Assembly (NCBI RefSeq): GCF_023074055.1
Contig: NZ_JADPKR010000092.1
Span: forward strand, 1 to 35,224
DNA: 35,224 nucleotides
Direction of reading: 5' to 3'
Source: Bradyrhizobium sp. 141
Lineage (GTDB): Bacteria; Pseudomonadota; Alphaproteobacteria; Rhizobiales; Xanthobacteraceae
The notes under the pieces are model-generated. The model was not told the DNA's origin and searched no databases. It saw only the letters and a program-made list of their open reading frames with translations. This document shows, in pieces, positions 1 to 8,701 of this stretch. Each line of letters starts with the position of its first letter. Within the stretch, counting starts at the first letter, position 1. The position numbers were made by a program, and so were the translations under genes.

Positions 1-31
1 ATGGCATTTGCCATCGCTTCACCTCCACCGA

Positions 32-286
32 TCAGCTCATGCCAGGCTGTATCGCAGGCGAACCTCGCGATGGCGAGGTGGGGGCCTCATGCCGGTTACG
101 ATTATAGGCGGTCGTATAAGGCCCGTAGCGACTGGGCAGATCGCGCCAGGGCGAGCCCGTCCTCAAAACATAAAAGATCGCATTGATGATGCGTCGGTCA
201 TCCACCCGTGCCACGCCCCGTGGTTTGTTGGGCAGCAGCGGTGCGATCAAACGCCACTCGGTCTCCGAAACATCGTACCGGGCCAT
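32..286 (-). pseudogene. IS5-family transposase, N-terminal remnant
   Basis: The reading frame starts at an ATG at 286 (MARYDVSETEWRLI) and continues through PLLPNKPRG, RVDDRRIINAIFYVLRTG and WRDLPSRYGPYTTAYNR. This is the usual N-terminal DUF4096-type region of IS5-family transposases. After about 70 residues the similarity stops and the frame runs into unrelated residues and a stop at 32, so the DDE catalytic part is missing or rearranged. A perfect 8-bp inverted repeat (290-310) lies just upstream of the start. The gene cannot make active transposase. What lies left of position 1 is unknown, so part of the element may continue outside the window. Confidence 0.8.
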
Positions 287-289
287 GTT

Positions 290-310
290 CAAGGTCCTCC
301 TGGGACCTTG
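290..310. repeat. Perfect 8-bp inverted repeat upstream of the IS5 remnant
   Basis: CAAGGTCC at 290-297 and its exact complement GGACCTTG at 303-310 are separated by 5 nt. The hairpin begins 4 nt upstream of the transposase ATG at 286 on the minus strand, so it would cover the ribosome-binding region of the transposase mRNA. A role in limiting translation or in marking the IS end is inference. Confidence 0.5.
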
Positions 311-568
311 AATCACGACAAACGCACACGCTCAATGGTTATAGGTACAGAACCTAAACGCTGTCCGCACCGCGGTGCCGCAAATCAAGAACATATCGTT
401 TTGCATCGCTTGGCGCAACATTGCCTGAAGGGGTCGTATCATCCTCCGCTTTATCGGGTCCTCCATTCGCCGTCCCGTCTCCCCGATGAACCAAGTCACT
501 TCGAGAGCTACTGGACCTCCTCCGAATGAGTGGACCCCTGTAATAGGCTTAGAGAGCCCAAGAAGTGT

Positions 569-715
569 CGAATGTCAGAACGTCAATCTCGGCCGTTCAC
601 CGAGGATTACGACCGCCACGCGGCTAAACTGGCGATATCGAGCGGTCGATCGATCGGCTCAGTCCCCAGGGAGTTCCGAGTAAGCCTGATCTGCAGACGC
701 TGCATTCAAGACGCG
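569..715 (+). pseudogene. IS3-family transposase OrfA, remnant of the helix-turn-helix part
   Basis: Starting at the ATG at 569 the frame reads MSERQSRPFTEDYDRHAAKL followed by SSGRSIGSVPREF. This matches the N-terminal HTH_Tnp_1 region of IS3-family OrfA proteins, whose usual pattern is FTEDYKRQ...SSGRSIGSVAKEL. The expected next part (SDSVLRRWV) is only poorly preserved as SLICRRCIQ. Beyond about 715 the open frame is unrelated and runs into the antisense of the binding-protein pseudogene. There is no OrfB, so this is a dead fragment. The identification rests on about 45 residues. Confidence 0.6.
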
Positions 716-798
716 CAAGAGGTGGCTCAATCTGATAGGCGTGAGGCGCTTCAAATCGAGTCCGCGGGCCCTTTTCCAAATGTTAGCGGAGTGGCGTT

Positions 799-829
799 TT
801 TGGGACAGGCCGGAACAGCCTGTCCCAAA
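799..829 (-). terminator. Hairpin downstream of the first SBP pseudogene
   Basis: A perfect 12-bp stem (TTTGGGACAGGC at 799-810, GCCTGTCCCAAA at 818-829) with a 7-nt loop begins 6 nt past the stop codon at 836 of the minus-strand pseudogene. There is no clear T-run on either side, so it may be a 3' mRNA-stabilising hairpin rather than a strong intrinsic terminator. Hairpins also follow the other two genes of this SBP family. Confidence 0.6.
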
Positions 830-835
830 GAGCGC

Positions 836-1873
836 TCAGCTCTGAATCCATTCCTTGAAACGATTCGTCACTGCCTCGAAGTTGTCTGCCCAGTAAGCGC
901 TGTCGTTTATCAGATGGTCGGGGCTGCTCAAATCTGGTTGCCACTTGCGAGACTCAGCCGGCAACATAGCCGCGGCTTTCTTGGACGCGGGAATGAGACC
1001 GGCCTGGCTCTCCAGCCGCACCTGAACCTCCGGGCGGAAGAAGTAGGCGATAAGTTTCATCGCGTTCTCCTTGTTCGGCGCGCCCTTGATCACCGCGAGA
1101 TCTGAGGAAAATATTTTGGTTTGATCAAAGGATAAAGGCGAGAGGCTTGCCGCCGCCCGCCTCCGTTGTCGCCTTGACGCGATTAGATGCTGTCTGAAAT
1201 CGCTTTCACCCGTCTGCAGAAGGATAATGAACTGCGGAGAGGCTGCCGCCCATGACGCAACACCCGGCTTTATGCGGTCGAGCGCCTTAAACGCACGAGC
1301 CAGATTGAAGGGGTACATGTCCTTCGGGGCCATACCATCGGCGAGAAGCGCGGCCTCCATCACACCCCTCGCCTTGTTGCTCATAGCGCGACGCCCCGGG
1401 AATTTCTTCAGGTCTTAGATGCTTTCCAGCGGCGAATTTCGCCGGATCCCATGCTATTCCTGCAGGAGAGAAATCGTATGTTACTCTGTCGACGTACGGC
1501 GGGATGACCATGTCTTGGACGTCGAACAAAGAGGGGTCGAGATGCTCGCAAAACCCCTCCTTTGAACCGTGAGCCACTCCGGCACCGGCGTCTAGAAAAA
1601 TGTCCCCTTCGATATTGCCCGTGAGCAGTTGCGCCTTGATCTTTGCCATATTCGGTGCAGGTACGACGTTGACTCCTATCCCCGTTTTAGCAGTGAACGG
1701 ATCGAACACGCTTTTGATCAGGATATCCTGGTACGATCCGCCATAGCCGATGAAAGTGACTGAGCCGGACTTAGCGGCTGCACTCGACGGCCTCACCACA
1801 AGGGGTGCAGCAATTGCGCCGGCCGTACCCACAAGGAATGAGCGGCGTGAGAGGTTTGTACGGGTTTATGCAT
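836..1873 (-). pseudogene. ABC transporter periplasmic substrate-binding protein, frameshifted (SBP copy 1)
   Basis: This is a third copy of the binding protein encoded intact at 10446-11513 and 17119-18180. The Tat-like signal LSRRSFLVGTAGAIAAP, the segments YGGSYQDILIKSVFDPFTAK and LDPSLFDVQDMVIPP, and the C-terminal YWADNFEAVTNRFKEWIQS align with those copies. Four lesions are visible. The ATG at 1873 is out of frame with the signal peptide. About 20 nt including the FADFF codons are missing near 1410, with a frameshift. A pair of compensating frameshifts near 1200 and 1130 scrambles the segment that reads SNRVKATTGPGGG in copy 3. The product would be non-functional unless the lesions are sequencing errors. 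A 12-bp hairpin follows the stop codon. Confidence 0.88.
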
Positions 1874-2220
1874 CGACGTTTCCCCTGTTTAGAATTTCAA
1901 GTCCACTTGGTCCAATTCTCGGTACCACGCTCCCGGCAAGCGAAGCCGTGCCGAGGCGGTGCACCAGTGAGACGAGACTTAGAGGGAGTTGAGGCGCTGC
2001 ACCTCCTTCAGCGCAGCCGCTGCTGGGCTCGTGCTCGAGCAAATGCTTCTGCCCACGCGCCCCACACTTTTTGTTTTGAATAAGTGTAAGCAGGGCTCAA
2101 AGCCGATTCTCATCAATCTCAGGCCGGCGATCGCCGAAGTCCTGCTCTTGGCGGCTTCTATTTGCATCATTGTGTCGACAACCACTGGGGTAAAATTGGG
2201 CAGATACGCACAGGCAGAAG

Positions 2221-2808
2221 GTGCAGCCCATTTCTCCTCCACCAATCAACATCGTGACAGATCTGGCGACGTGCTCTGGCGAGCAGCGGGGATCCGTTAC
2301 GATCTACTGTCCTTGTTGTGAGGGCTTGGACGGTGGTGTCTTCGAAAGTATCGCGCTGCTTCCGATCCACGACAGCAACGGCCTCCTGCTCGCTGGGTTA
2401 AGGAATGGAATTACTTCCCAGAGACAAATCTTTGCGGGGGTGCTTGCGCATGATCCATTCCGCCGCCATCAGGACATCCTGAAGGCGCTGAAAATTGCGG
2501 GCTGCCGCGGCATCGTCAACTTCCCGAGCATCACTGCAATCGACGGCGAAATGCGAGCAAGCCTCGAGGAGTTCGGATGTGGAGTGAAGGCGGAAATCGA
2601 GTTGCTGCACGCAGCCGTTGATCAGGGGTTTAGCGCGCTCGCTCTAGTTGATGATTTTGCCATTGCCAAAGAAGCCGTCGCAGCGGGCGTAGACGGACTA
2701 GTCACAGCCCGACGGAAGGATGAGAGAGTGCTTGGAGAGCTTTCCGAGCTTGCCCAAGAAACGACATTGGGTCTTTTCCGGCTTCCTGACGCGATCGGGC
2801 AGGCTTGA
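2221..2808 (+). pseudogene. PEP-hydrolase / Tm-1-like TIM-barrel protein, degraded fragment
   Basis: The middle of this frame reads LPIHDSNGLLLAG, IFAGVLAHDPFRRHQDIL, AGCRGIVNFPSITAIDG and SLEEFGCGVKAEIELLHAA. This is the central barrel of the phosphoenolpyruvate hydrolase-like family related to the C-terminal half of Tm-1/UPF0261 proteins, where NFPTVGLIDG and LEETGxGY are the usual equivalents. Family members are about 275 residues long. Here the N-terminal strands are missing or out of frame before about 2330, and the C-terminal part after GVDGLV (near 2700) has lost similarity. The gene is probably broken at both ends. It lies directly before the ADP-ribosylglycohydrolase-type remnant, suggesting the two once formed one catabolic locus (inference). 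Confidence 0.6.
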
Positions 2809-2814
2809 ACAAAT

Positions 2815-3445
2815 TCTCAGTCCATTTCACGATACCTTTTATGGCTGGCCCTGTTTGAGGAGATGGCGTTCAGTATGCCCGGACGGTACGCTGCTTATCG
2901 ACTATCTGCGCTGGGACGGTCCGCCCTGGTCAGACGTTGCGCCGGCCGGGGGCCGATTGCGATTTCTGGCACTTGGCTTGGGTGAACGGCGCAAGCTTCT
3001 TCTCCAAGCGTTTCAAATGGTCGGCGTTCCGCATCTCGCAGGATCGTGGCGAAGGAATCATCATCCACGGTACACGCCAGTGGACCGATTATCAGGCCTC
3101 CGGCGAGATCATGCTACATCTTGGCAATTACGGCGGCTTCGCCGTTCGCGTTCAGGGACTGCGGCGCTACTACGGAGCGCGCGTAACCCGCGAGGGACAA
3201 ATGCAAATTGTCCGAGTCCGCGACGAGGAGACCAAGATACTTGCACAAAGGCCTTTCAAGTCGAATTCGGAAAACCGATTTCTATGCGTGTCAGCGCAAA
3301 GGGCCACACGATCAGCTTCATAGCGGATGGTGTTTCGCTCTCGTTTCTGGACAGCGATGCAGATGCTTTCGCGGGCGGCGGTATCGGCCTGCTGGTGCAT
3401 GAAGGTGCGCTCTCCTCAAACCAAATCCACGTTGGGGCGTCCTGA
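2815..3445 (+). pseudogene. C-terminal beta-sandwich domain of an ADP-ribosylglycohydrolase-family protein, frameshifted
   Basis: Three frames together give the C-terminal accessory domain found on some long bacterial ADP-ribosylglycohydrolase-family proteins. One frame gives GTLLIDYLRWDGPP (near 2890), the next gives AWVNGASFF, GIIIHGTRQWTDYQASGEI and GFAVRVQGLRRYYG (2970-3240), and a third gives KAFQVEFGKPISMRV, ADGVSLSF and GIGLLVHEGALSS (3250-3445). In that family the equivalents read like GTREWTDYRV and RVQGLRRYYALLL. The catalytic glycohydrolase domain itself is not present. Frameshifts lie near 2950 and 3250. The family assignment is from memory of the domain pattern and should be confirmed by a profile search. 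Confidence 0.55.
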
Positions 3446-4514
3446 TCGTGGCGATCCGCCGCATGCGTCCCGCAAGGCGTATGTAGCGGCCCACTCCGGC
3501 ACGGCGCGCGCTCGATATCGTCGAGGCGAATTTCAGTGCTGGCCTTCCGCAGCGGGCGATCAAGTTACGCACGCGCGCTCCTTGCAATGGAAGCGGCGCG
3601 TTACCATCAGCTGCAGCGCTGCTGGTCGCAAGGCGTGACATCTTTAGGGCCTTCCACTGTATGCGGTGCAAGCGCACACGAGGCTAGCTAAACATGGCAT
3701 CCTCAAGGTCACTGGCCGGGCGCGCCGAAATTGGCGCGCTTGAGCTGATCAGCGACCGCCTCGCTCGCCTGTTCCACGAATGCCGGTGTTCGCGAAAGCA
3801 TCCGCAATGCGAACATCTATCTTGCCGCGTCGAAGACGACGAAGCGCCAAACAGGGCCTCACTTTGACGATTCCGGCACCTCCGGGGTTCTTGCGAGTCT
3901 CCCGTTAGGCGAAGAAAGCATGGTGATTGTGCCTTGATCACTCCAGTTTGTAGAACGTCTCGCGTTCCTACTGTAAGCCGATAAACCGCGAGTTTTGCGA
4001 GGCCCGCTTGCGTCGTCGAGCAACGTGCGAACGAGGACGTCACGCCAGCTTCTGATCGCCCGACAGTGTGATCTGTTAGCCCATTGCCCAATGTTTCTCA
4101 CGCGAAGATAGGATTTTATTGGCCGGAGATCGCACATAACCTCGTTTCGGAATAGCGCATAGTTGATCTGGACGCGCTCTCCGCAGATCCTGACGAGTGT
4201 CTGGTGATAGTCAGACCAATGTTCGCTATCCAGCAGTATGCGATGGCAGCGCGGGACACCTGTTCTCTAGAGGGCCAACCACCCACAAAAATGACATACC
4301 ATTTTAGCGCGAGCGACATCGAATGCGGTTGCCGGCCCAAAACCAACGAGAAATCGCTTCTTTTCGCGTTTTTGTGCGCTCGGAGCCGATAGTGTTGGGC
4401 GGCCGCCGTTGTCATCGTGGCGCGGCTTTTGGCCGGGCTGGATAGGTAGAGACTAGATGAAGACAAGGATGCGAGAAATCGAAAGGTGGAGCTGGGTAGT
4501 TTGGGAGAAGTAGC
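3446..4514. other. About 1.07 kb without a recognisable gene
   Basis: Short open frames occur on both strands, the longest 135 codons on the minus strand at 3684-4091. None has a recognisable domain, a convincing start region or uniform codon use. A minus-strand stretch near 3700-3800 reads SRTPAFVEQASEAVADQLKR, which looks like the C-terminal helix of a real protein, but I cannot name the family and the upstream sequence has stops in every frame. The region is best regarded as decayed coding DNA plus the promoter region of the MFS gene at 4515. Confidence 0.5.
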
Positions 4515-6176
4515 ATGCGACGCGCATTGGCTGCGGATCCAGGCTCGCCATCCGGTCTAGCGCCACTTCGGAATCCGATTTTTCGTTCGGTTTGGTTAGC
4601 AACCCAGATATCCAGTGTCGGCTCGCTGATGCAGACCGTTGCCGTCAGTTGGCTGATGGCGACGATCTCGACTTCAGATCTGATGGTCGCACTTGTACAG
4701 GCGTCATCAACTCTGCCCGCGTTCCTTCTATCGATCTTTGCCGGGGCCATCGCCGACAATTTCAGCAGGCGCAGAGTCATGTTGGCTGGCCGCTGTTTGA
4801 TCGCGACCTCATCGGCGATGTTGACGGTTCTTCTGGCAACAGGCTTCGTAGATCCGTGGAGTATCCTAGGTCTCAGCTTCCTGGCAGGATGCGGCGTCGC
4901 ATTCAATGGTCCCGCGTGGCAGGCTTCGGTCGGCGATATGGTGGATCGGCGCGACATTCCAGCGGCGGTGATGCTCATATCGGCCGGATTTAACACCATT
5001 CGCGCCATCGGCCCAGCACTCGGCGGCATAGTTGTTGCTTCATTTGCCCCCCTGATTGCGGTCGCGCTAGCAACGGTAGGCAACGCAGCGCCGCTTGCGG
5101 CCATAGCTCGTTGCAAATGGAAGGTTCGCTCCTCGCCTCTCCCGCGCGAGCCGATAACCACAGCAATTTATGACGGCATGCGGTTTGCGATGATGTCTTC
5201 GGAGATTCGGGCCGTTATGGCACAGGGGACGCTCTTCGGTCTGGCAAGCATCGCCATTCTCGCGCTGCTGCCTCTCGTCGTTCGCGATCAATTGGGAGGG
5301 GGTCCATTCGCTTATGGAGTTTTAATGGCCGGCTTTGGGACCGGAGCGTTCCTGGCAGGTTCCTGGAACGGCTTCTTCAGACGGGTGCTATCTCAGGGTC
5401 GCTTGATTGCTGCGGCCTGTGTCGCGTGCGCTGCATGTTCCGCATCCCTTGCTCTGACCCAGTCGGTTGCAGCAGCCGCAGTCGCACTCGGCATGGGCGG
5501 CGCTGGCTGGGTAACAGCTTGGTCCTGGTTTGGCACCAACGTGCAATTGGCTAGTCCACAGTGGGTTGTTGGTCGCAGCCTCTCAATCTATTACGCTTCG
5601 ACGTATGGGGGCATCGCGGCCGGCAGCTGGCTCTGGGGTGTCGTGGCAGAGAACCAATCGCTCTCCCTGGCGCTGGAGGGCTCGGCTGGAGCTCTTCTCC
5701 TGGCTGCCGCGGCCAGTCTCGTGTTGCCTATCGGGGAAGCTCAAGATTTGGAGCTCTATCCATCAGATAATGGGTTCAACGGGCCGAAGCTTGCTCTCGA
5801 TCTGAAGCCGAGAAGCGGCCCCATTGTTGCGAGAATTGAATATTGGATCTCGGCGAAAAATGTCGAGGCTTTCCTGGATCTCATGCCCGAACGGCGAATG
5901 TCACAGAGCCGAGCCGGAGCTCGGCATTGGAATCTCCAGCGCGACGTTCAAGAACCTTCTCATTGGATAGAAACGTTCCGCACGCCAACCTGGACAGATT
6001 ACCTCCGTCTCAATCATCGACTGACCATCAAGGATAATCAGCTGGATGAACGTTTGTCACAATTGCATTCGGGAGAGCATCCACGCCGGCTGACGCTTTC
6101 GATCGAGCGACCAGTAGGTTCGGCTCGTAAGCCAAGTCAACCGAGGCCCTTCATCTCACATCCTCCATTAGGATGA
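4515..6176 (+). CDS. MFS transporter of the MFS_3 (EntS-like) family with C-terminal soluble domain (copy 1)
   Basis: The 553-residue product has about 12 hydrophobic segments in residues 15-415 and belongs to the MFS_3/transmembrane secretion effector family, which includes the enterobactin exporter EntS. Typical features are NPIFRSVWLATQISSVGS at the start, the cytoplasmic loop ADNFSRRRVMLAGR after TM2-3, FNGPAWQASVGDMV, and IGPALGGIV in TM5. After about residue 430 a soluble domain of about 110 residues begins (SGPIVARIEYWISAKN), resembling the monooxygenase-like tail of this family. The start is supported by GGGAGAAG 6-13 nt upstream. The gene is monocistronic on the plus strand between minus-strand genes. 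A diverged paralogue lies at 13522 and a remnant of a closer one at 18440. Substrate and direction of transport are unknown; export is typical of the family. Confidence 0.9.
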   Translation: MRRALAADPGSPSGLAPLRNPIFRSVWLATQISSVGSLMQTVAVSWLMATISTSDLMVALVQASSTLPAFLLSIFAGAIADNFSRRRVMLAGRCLIATSSAMLTVLLATGFVDPWSILGLSFLAGCGVAFNGPAWQASVGDMVDRRDIPAAVMLISAGFNTIRAIGPALGGIVVASFAPLIAVALATVGNAAPLAAIARCKWKVRSSPLPREPITTAIYDGMRFAMMSSEIRAVMAQGTLFGLASIAILALLPLVVRDQLGGGPFAYGVLMAGFGTGAFLAGSWNGFFRRVLSQGRLIAAACVACAACSASLALTQSVAAAAVALGMGGAGWVTAWSWFGTNVQLASPQWVVGRSLSIYYASTYGGIAAGSWLWGVVAENQSLSLALEGSAGALLLAAAASLVLPIGEAQDLELYPSDNGFNGPKLALDLKPRSGPIVARIEYWISAKNVEAFLDLMPERRMSQSRAGARHWNLQRDVQEPSHWIETFRTPTWTDYLRLNHRLTIKDNQLDERLSQLHSGEHPRRLTLSIERPVGSARKPSQPRPFISHPPLG

Positions 6177-6392
6177 TTTCGGCGCAAGGCGCGTAGGATC
6201 GTCGGAGGCTGCTATTGTTAGTTGCTAAAACAACTCAGACGAGGATGAAATCAAACCCACGATGCGACCGTGACTTGATCCGAGGGTACCTGCGGCAGCA
6301 GCGTGAATCGCTTGGAGACAACTATGCCGCGTGGCAACACACCACCAACGTTCATGCACAGAGTATGATCACTCTTACTTGCCGAGCCATGT

Positions 6393-7139
6393 TCATACCG
6401 TGAGATACCCACCGTCGACCGGCAGGGTCACCCCACTAACATAGCTTGCGGCTGACGACGCAAGAAAGACGACCGGCCAGGCTATCTCTCCTGGGAAGCC
6501 GTAGCGTCCGAGGGGACAATGCCAACCGATCCACTGGGCCATGGCAGGATCGCTTTTGGGCCCCATCGGTGTATCGATAAAACCGGGTGCGACCGCGTTA
6601 ACCCGTATACCGAAAGGCGCCAACTCGCGACACATTGCCTGAGTCAGGGACCGCATGCCACCTTTCGAAGTGGTGTAGCCGACATGACCGAAGCTACTCG
6701 TGAAAGCGACGACGGAAGACACATTGACCACACATCCCTTGCAAGCCTTGAGCGGCTCCAGAAAGGCCTTGGTCAGCTCGAAAGCACCGGTTAGATTGAC
6801 ACCCATCAGTCGATCCCAGTTTTCGGATGACCGTTCACCATCGATAGGTCCAAACTCAAAAACGCCGGCGTTATTGATCAGAACCGACACCATTCCATAA
6901 CGCGAGTAAACCCGAGCGGCGAACTCCGCGATATCGGTTCGATCGGCAACGTCGAGCCGCTCGCCCCAGGCATGACCACCATTAACCCCTATGCGATTTG
7001 AAACGTCTCGCGCCGCCTCCTCATCCCGGTCCGCTACCACGACCTTGGCACGGCATGACGCGAACGCGGAAGCAATCTCTGCCCCGATTCCGCGTCCGCC
7101 ACCCGTCACAACTACAAGGACTCCATCCAGGTCGAACAT
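6393..7139 (-). CDS. Short-chain dehydrogenase/reductase, SDR family (copy 1)
   Basis: This 248-residue protein is a classical NAD(P)-dependent SDR. It shows the cofactor motif TGGGRGIG at residues 12-19, the structural NNAG at 89-92, Asn115, the catalytic Ser near 141, Tyr155 and Lys159 (YTTSK), and the C-terminal VSGVTLPVDGGY. Asp37 after the second strand (VVVADRD) suggests preference for NAD(H). The ATG at 7139 is preferred over the GTG at 7154 because GGGAGGAGG lies directly before it. The gene lies 290 bp downstream of the ABC ATPase on the same strand, so it may be the last gene of that transport operon and act on the imported compound (inference). The substrate cannot be read from the sequence. 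A second SDR occupies the same place relative to the second MFS gene. Confidence 0.92.
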   Translation of the reverse strand: MFDLDGVLVVVTGGGRGIGAEIASAFASCRAKVVVADRDEEAARDVSNRIGVNGGHAWGERLDVADRTDIAEFAARVYSRYGMVSVLINNAGVFEFGPIDGERSSENWDRLMGVNLTGAFELTKAFLEPLKACKGCVVNVSSVVAFTSSFGHVGYTTSKGGMRSLTQAMCRELAPFGIRVNAVAPGFIDTPMGPKSDPAMAQWIGWHCPLGRYGFPGEIAWPVVFLASSAASYVSGVTLPVDGGYLTV

Positions 7140-7429
7140 CGGGCCTCCTCCCACTCTATAGCAACTTCAAGGGGCACAGTGCCTATGGGCAGAGCACGTT
7201 TACAACGATGGAAGTCGGGGCAATCCGCAACGGACGATCAAGTCGCAAAACTGTGCACCATCGCGCCTGGCCTGGTTGCGCCGCGACCGGATCTCAGATG
7301 TCGCGTCACCAGCCGGTAAGTGCGGTCGCAAGACCGGCGATGCGGCTGAGCAAAGGACGACCCATTTTCATTTCTGGGCAACACGAGCCTGGCTAGGCAA
7401 CGGATATTGACGCGGGTTCGGAAGCAGCG

Positions 7430-8530
7430 TCACGTCTCGAGCACCACCATGTCGGATGAAGACCAGCAAACTCGCACTCGAGCTCCAGCTTGCGGCCTCG
7501 ACTCCGCGCGCCCCGACACCATCCTAGCTGTCATGTTCAGGCCGTTCTCGGTCTGGACCGTCACGCGGGTCATACCACCGACGAAAGAAGTCGTTCCGAT
7601 CTCGCCGCTCAGGACGTTGCTGCCTTCTTTCACGGGCTCATCCATGTCACAGATTTGCACTCTCTCTGGGCGAACCATGACCAGGAGCTCCGCGCCATCC
7701 GTCCACCCGCCGGCTGGAACAGGAATAGATCGATTGCCGGCAATCATCAATTGACCATTGCCATTCGTTCGTCCGCTGATCAGATTCGATTCCCCTATGA
7801 ACTCTGCCACGAAGCGGTTGCGCGGTTGGAAGTACAATTCATCCGGGGTGCCGAGCTGCGTGATCTGGCCCGCGCTCATCAGACAGATACGGTCCGACAT
7901 GTTGAGCGCCTCTTCCTGATCGTGGGTCACGTAGATAATCGTTGTTCCAAGCTCCTTATGAAGGCGCTTGATTTCACTCTGCAGCTGCTCGCGCAAATTC
8001 TTGTCCAATGCGCCCAACGGCTCGTCCATCATAATGATGGCCGGCGAATAGACGATACAACGGGCAATGCCGACGCGCTGCTGCTGACCGCCGGACAATT
8101 GGCGCGGCTTTCGATCTTCAAAGCCGCGCAAACCAACACGCTCAAGCGCCTCCGTCACCTTGGCGCGGATCGTACTGGCAGGTTGGCGGCGCGCCCGCAA
8201 CGGATACGCCACATTATCAAATACCGTCATGTGAGGCATCAAGGCGTAATTCTGGAATACCATCCCGATCCCACGGTCCCGCGGAGGCATCTGGGTGATA
8301 TCACGCCCATCCAAGAAGATGGTGCCCGTCGTTGGTCCGATCGCGCCCGCGATCAGGTTGAGCAACGTGGTCTTGCCTGAGCCTGATGGACCAAGCAGGG
8401 TCAGGAATTCACCCTTGTCCACGCTGAGATCAGTCGGATGCAGCGCCGTCACGAGACCGTACATCTTCGAAATGCCCGTCAGGGCGATCGCGTGCGCGGT
8501 ATCACGGCCAAGAACGGTCTCGTCCCGCAT
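7430..8530 (-). CDS. ABC transporter ATP-binding protein, PotA-like (polyamine/opine class)
   Basis: The 366-residue ATPase has all nucleotide-binding motifs: Walker A GPSGSGKT (residues 47-54), Q-loop Gln93, signature LSGGQ (145-149), Walker B IIMMDE (165-170) and switch His203 (VTHDQEEAL). A C-terminal TOBE domain with VMVRPERVQI follows, as in PotA/FbpC/UgpC-type importers of about 350-370 residues. The open frame extends to 8689, but the ATG at 8530 (MRDETVLGRD) is chosen because GGAG lies upstream and the preceding 53 residues resemble no family member. It follows two permease genes and would drive uptake of the ligand bound by the SBP at 10446. The exact ligand (polyamine, opine or other amine) cannot be decided. 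Confidence 0.94.
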   Translation of the reverse strand: MRDETVLGRDTAHAIALTGISKMYGLVTALHPTDLSVDKGEFLTLLGPSGSGKTTLLNLIAGAIGPTTGTIFLDGRDITQMPPRDRGIGMVFQNYALMPHMTVFDNVAYPLRARRQPASTIRAKVTEALERVGLRGFEDRKPRQLSGGQQQRVGIARCIVYSPAIIMMDEPLGALDKNLREQLQSEIKRLHKELGTTIIYVTHDQEEALNMSDRICLMSAGQITQLGTPDELYFQPRNRFVAEFIGESNLISGRTNGNGQLMIAGNRSIPVPAGGWTDGAELLVMVRPERVQICDMDEPVKEGSNVLSGEIGTTSFVGGMTRVTVQTENGLNMTARMVSGRAESRPQAGARVRVCWSSSDMVVLET

Positions 8531-8701
8531 CCGGCTCACTCCTTCACAGGCAGTGTATGGGCGAGGCGCAGATATTGGGCCTCCGTGTAGACCGCCGCGT
8601 TGGTCATCTGGCCTGATATGTTCAATGGTTTCTTCTCTGCTAGCCTGAGGTATCATGCGGAATCGCGTCCTTGTATTCAATCTGATCATTGCCGCGATGG
8701 A

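Noticed and set aside
530..1105. A 191-codon plus-strand frame as one gene
   Set aside because: Only residues 14-60 resemble an IS3 OrfA. The rest is antisense to the SBP pseudogene, so it is not a single real gene.
7490..8380. A 296-codon plus-strand open frame
   Set aside because: It is antisense to the clear ABC ATPase gene and rich in His and Arg, as expected of a shadow frame.
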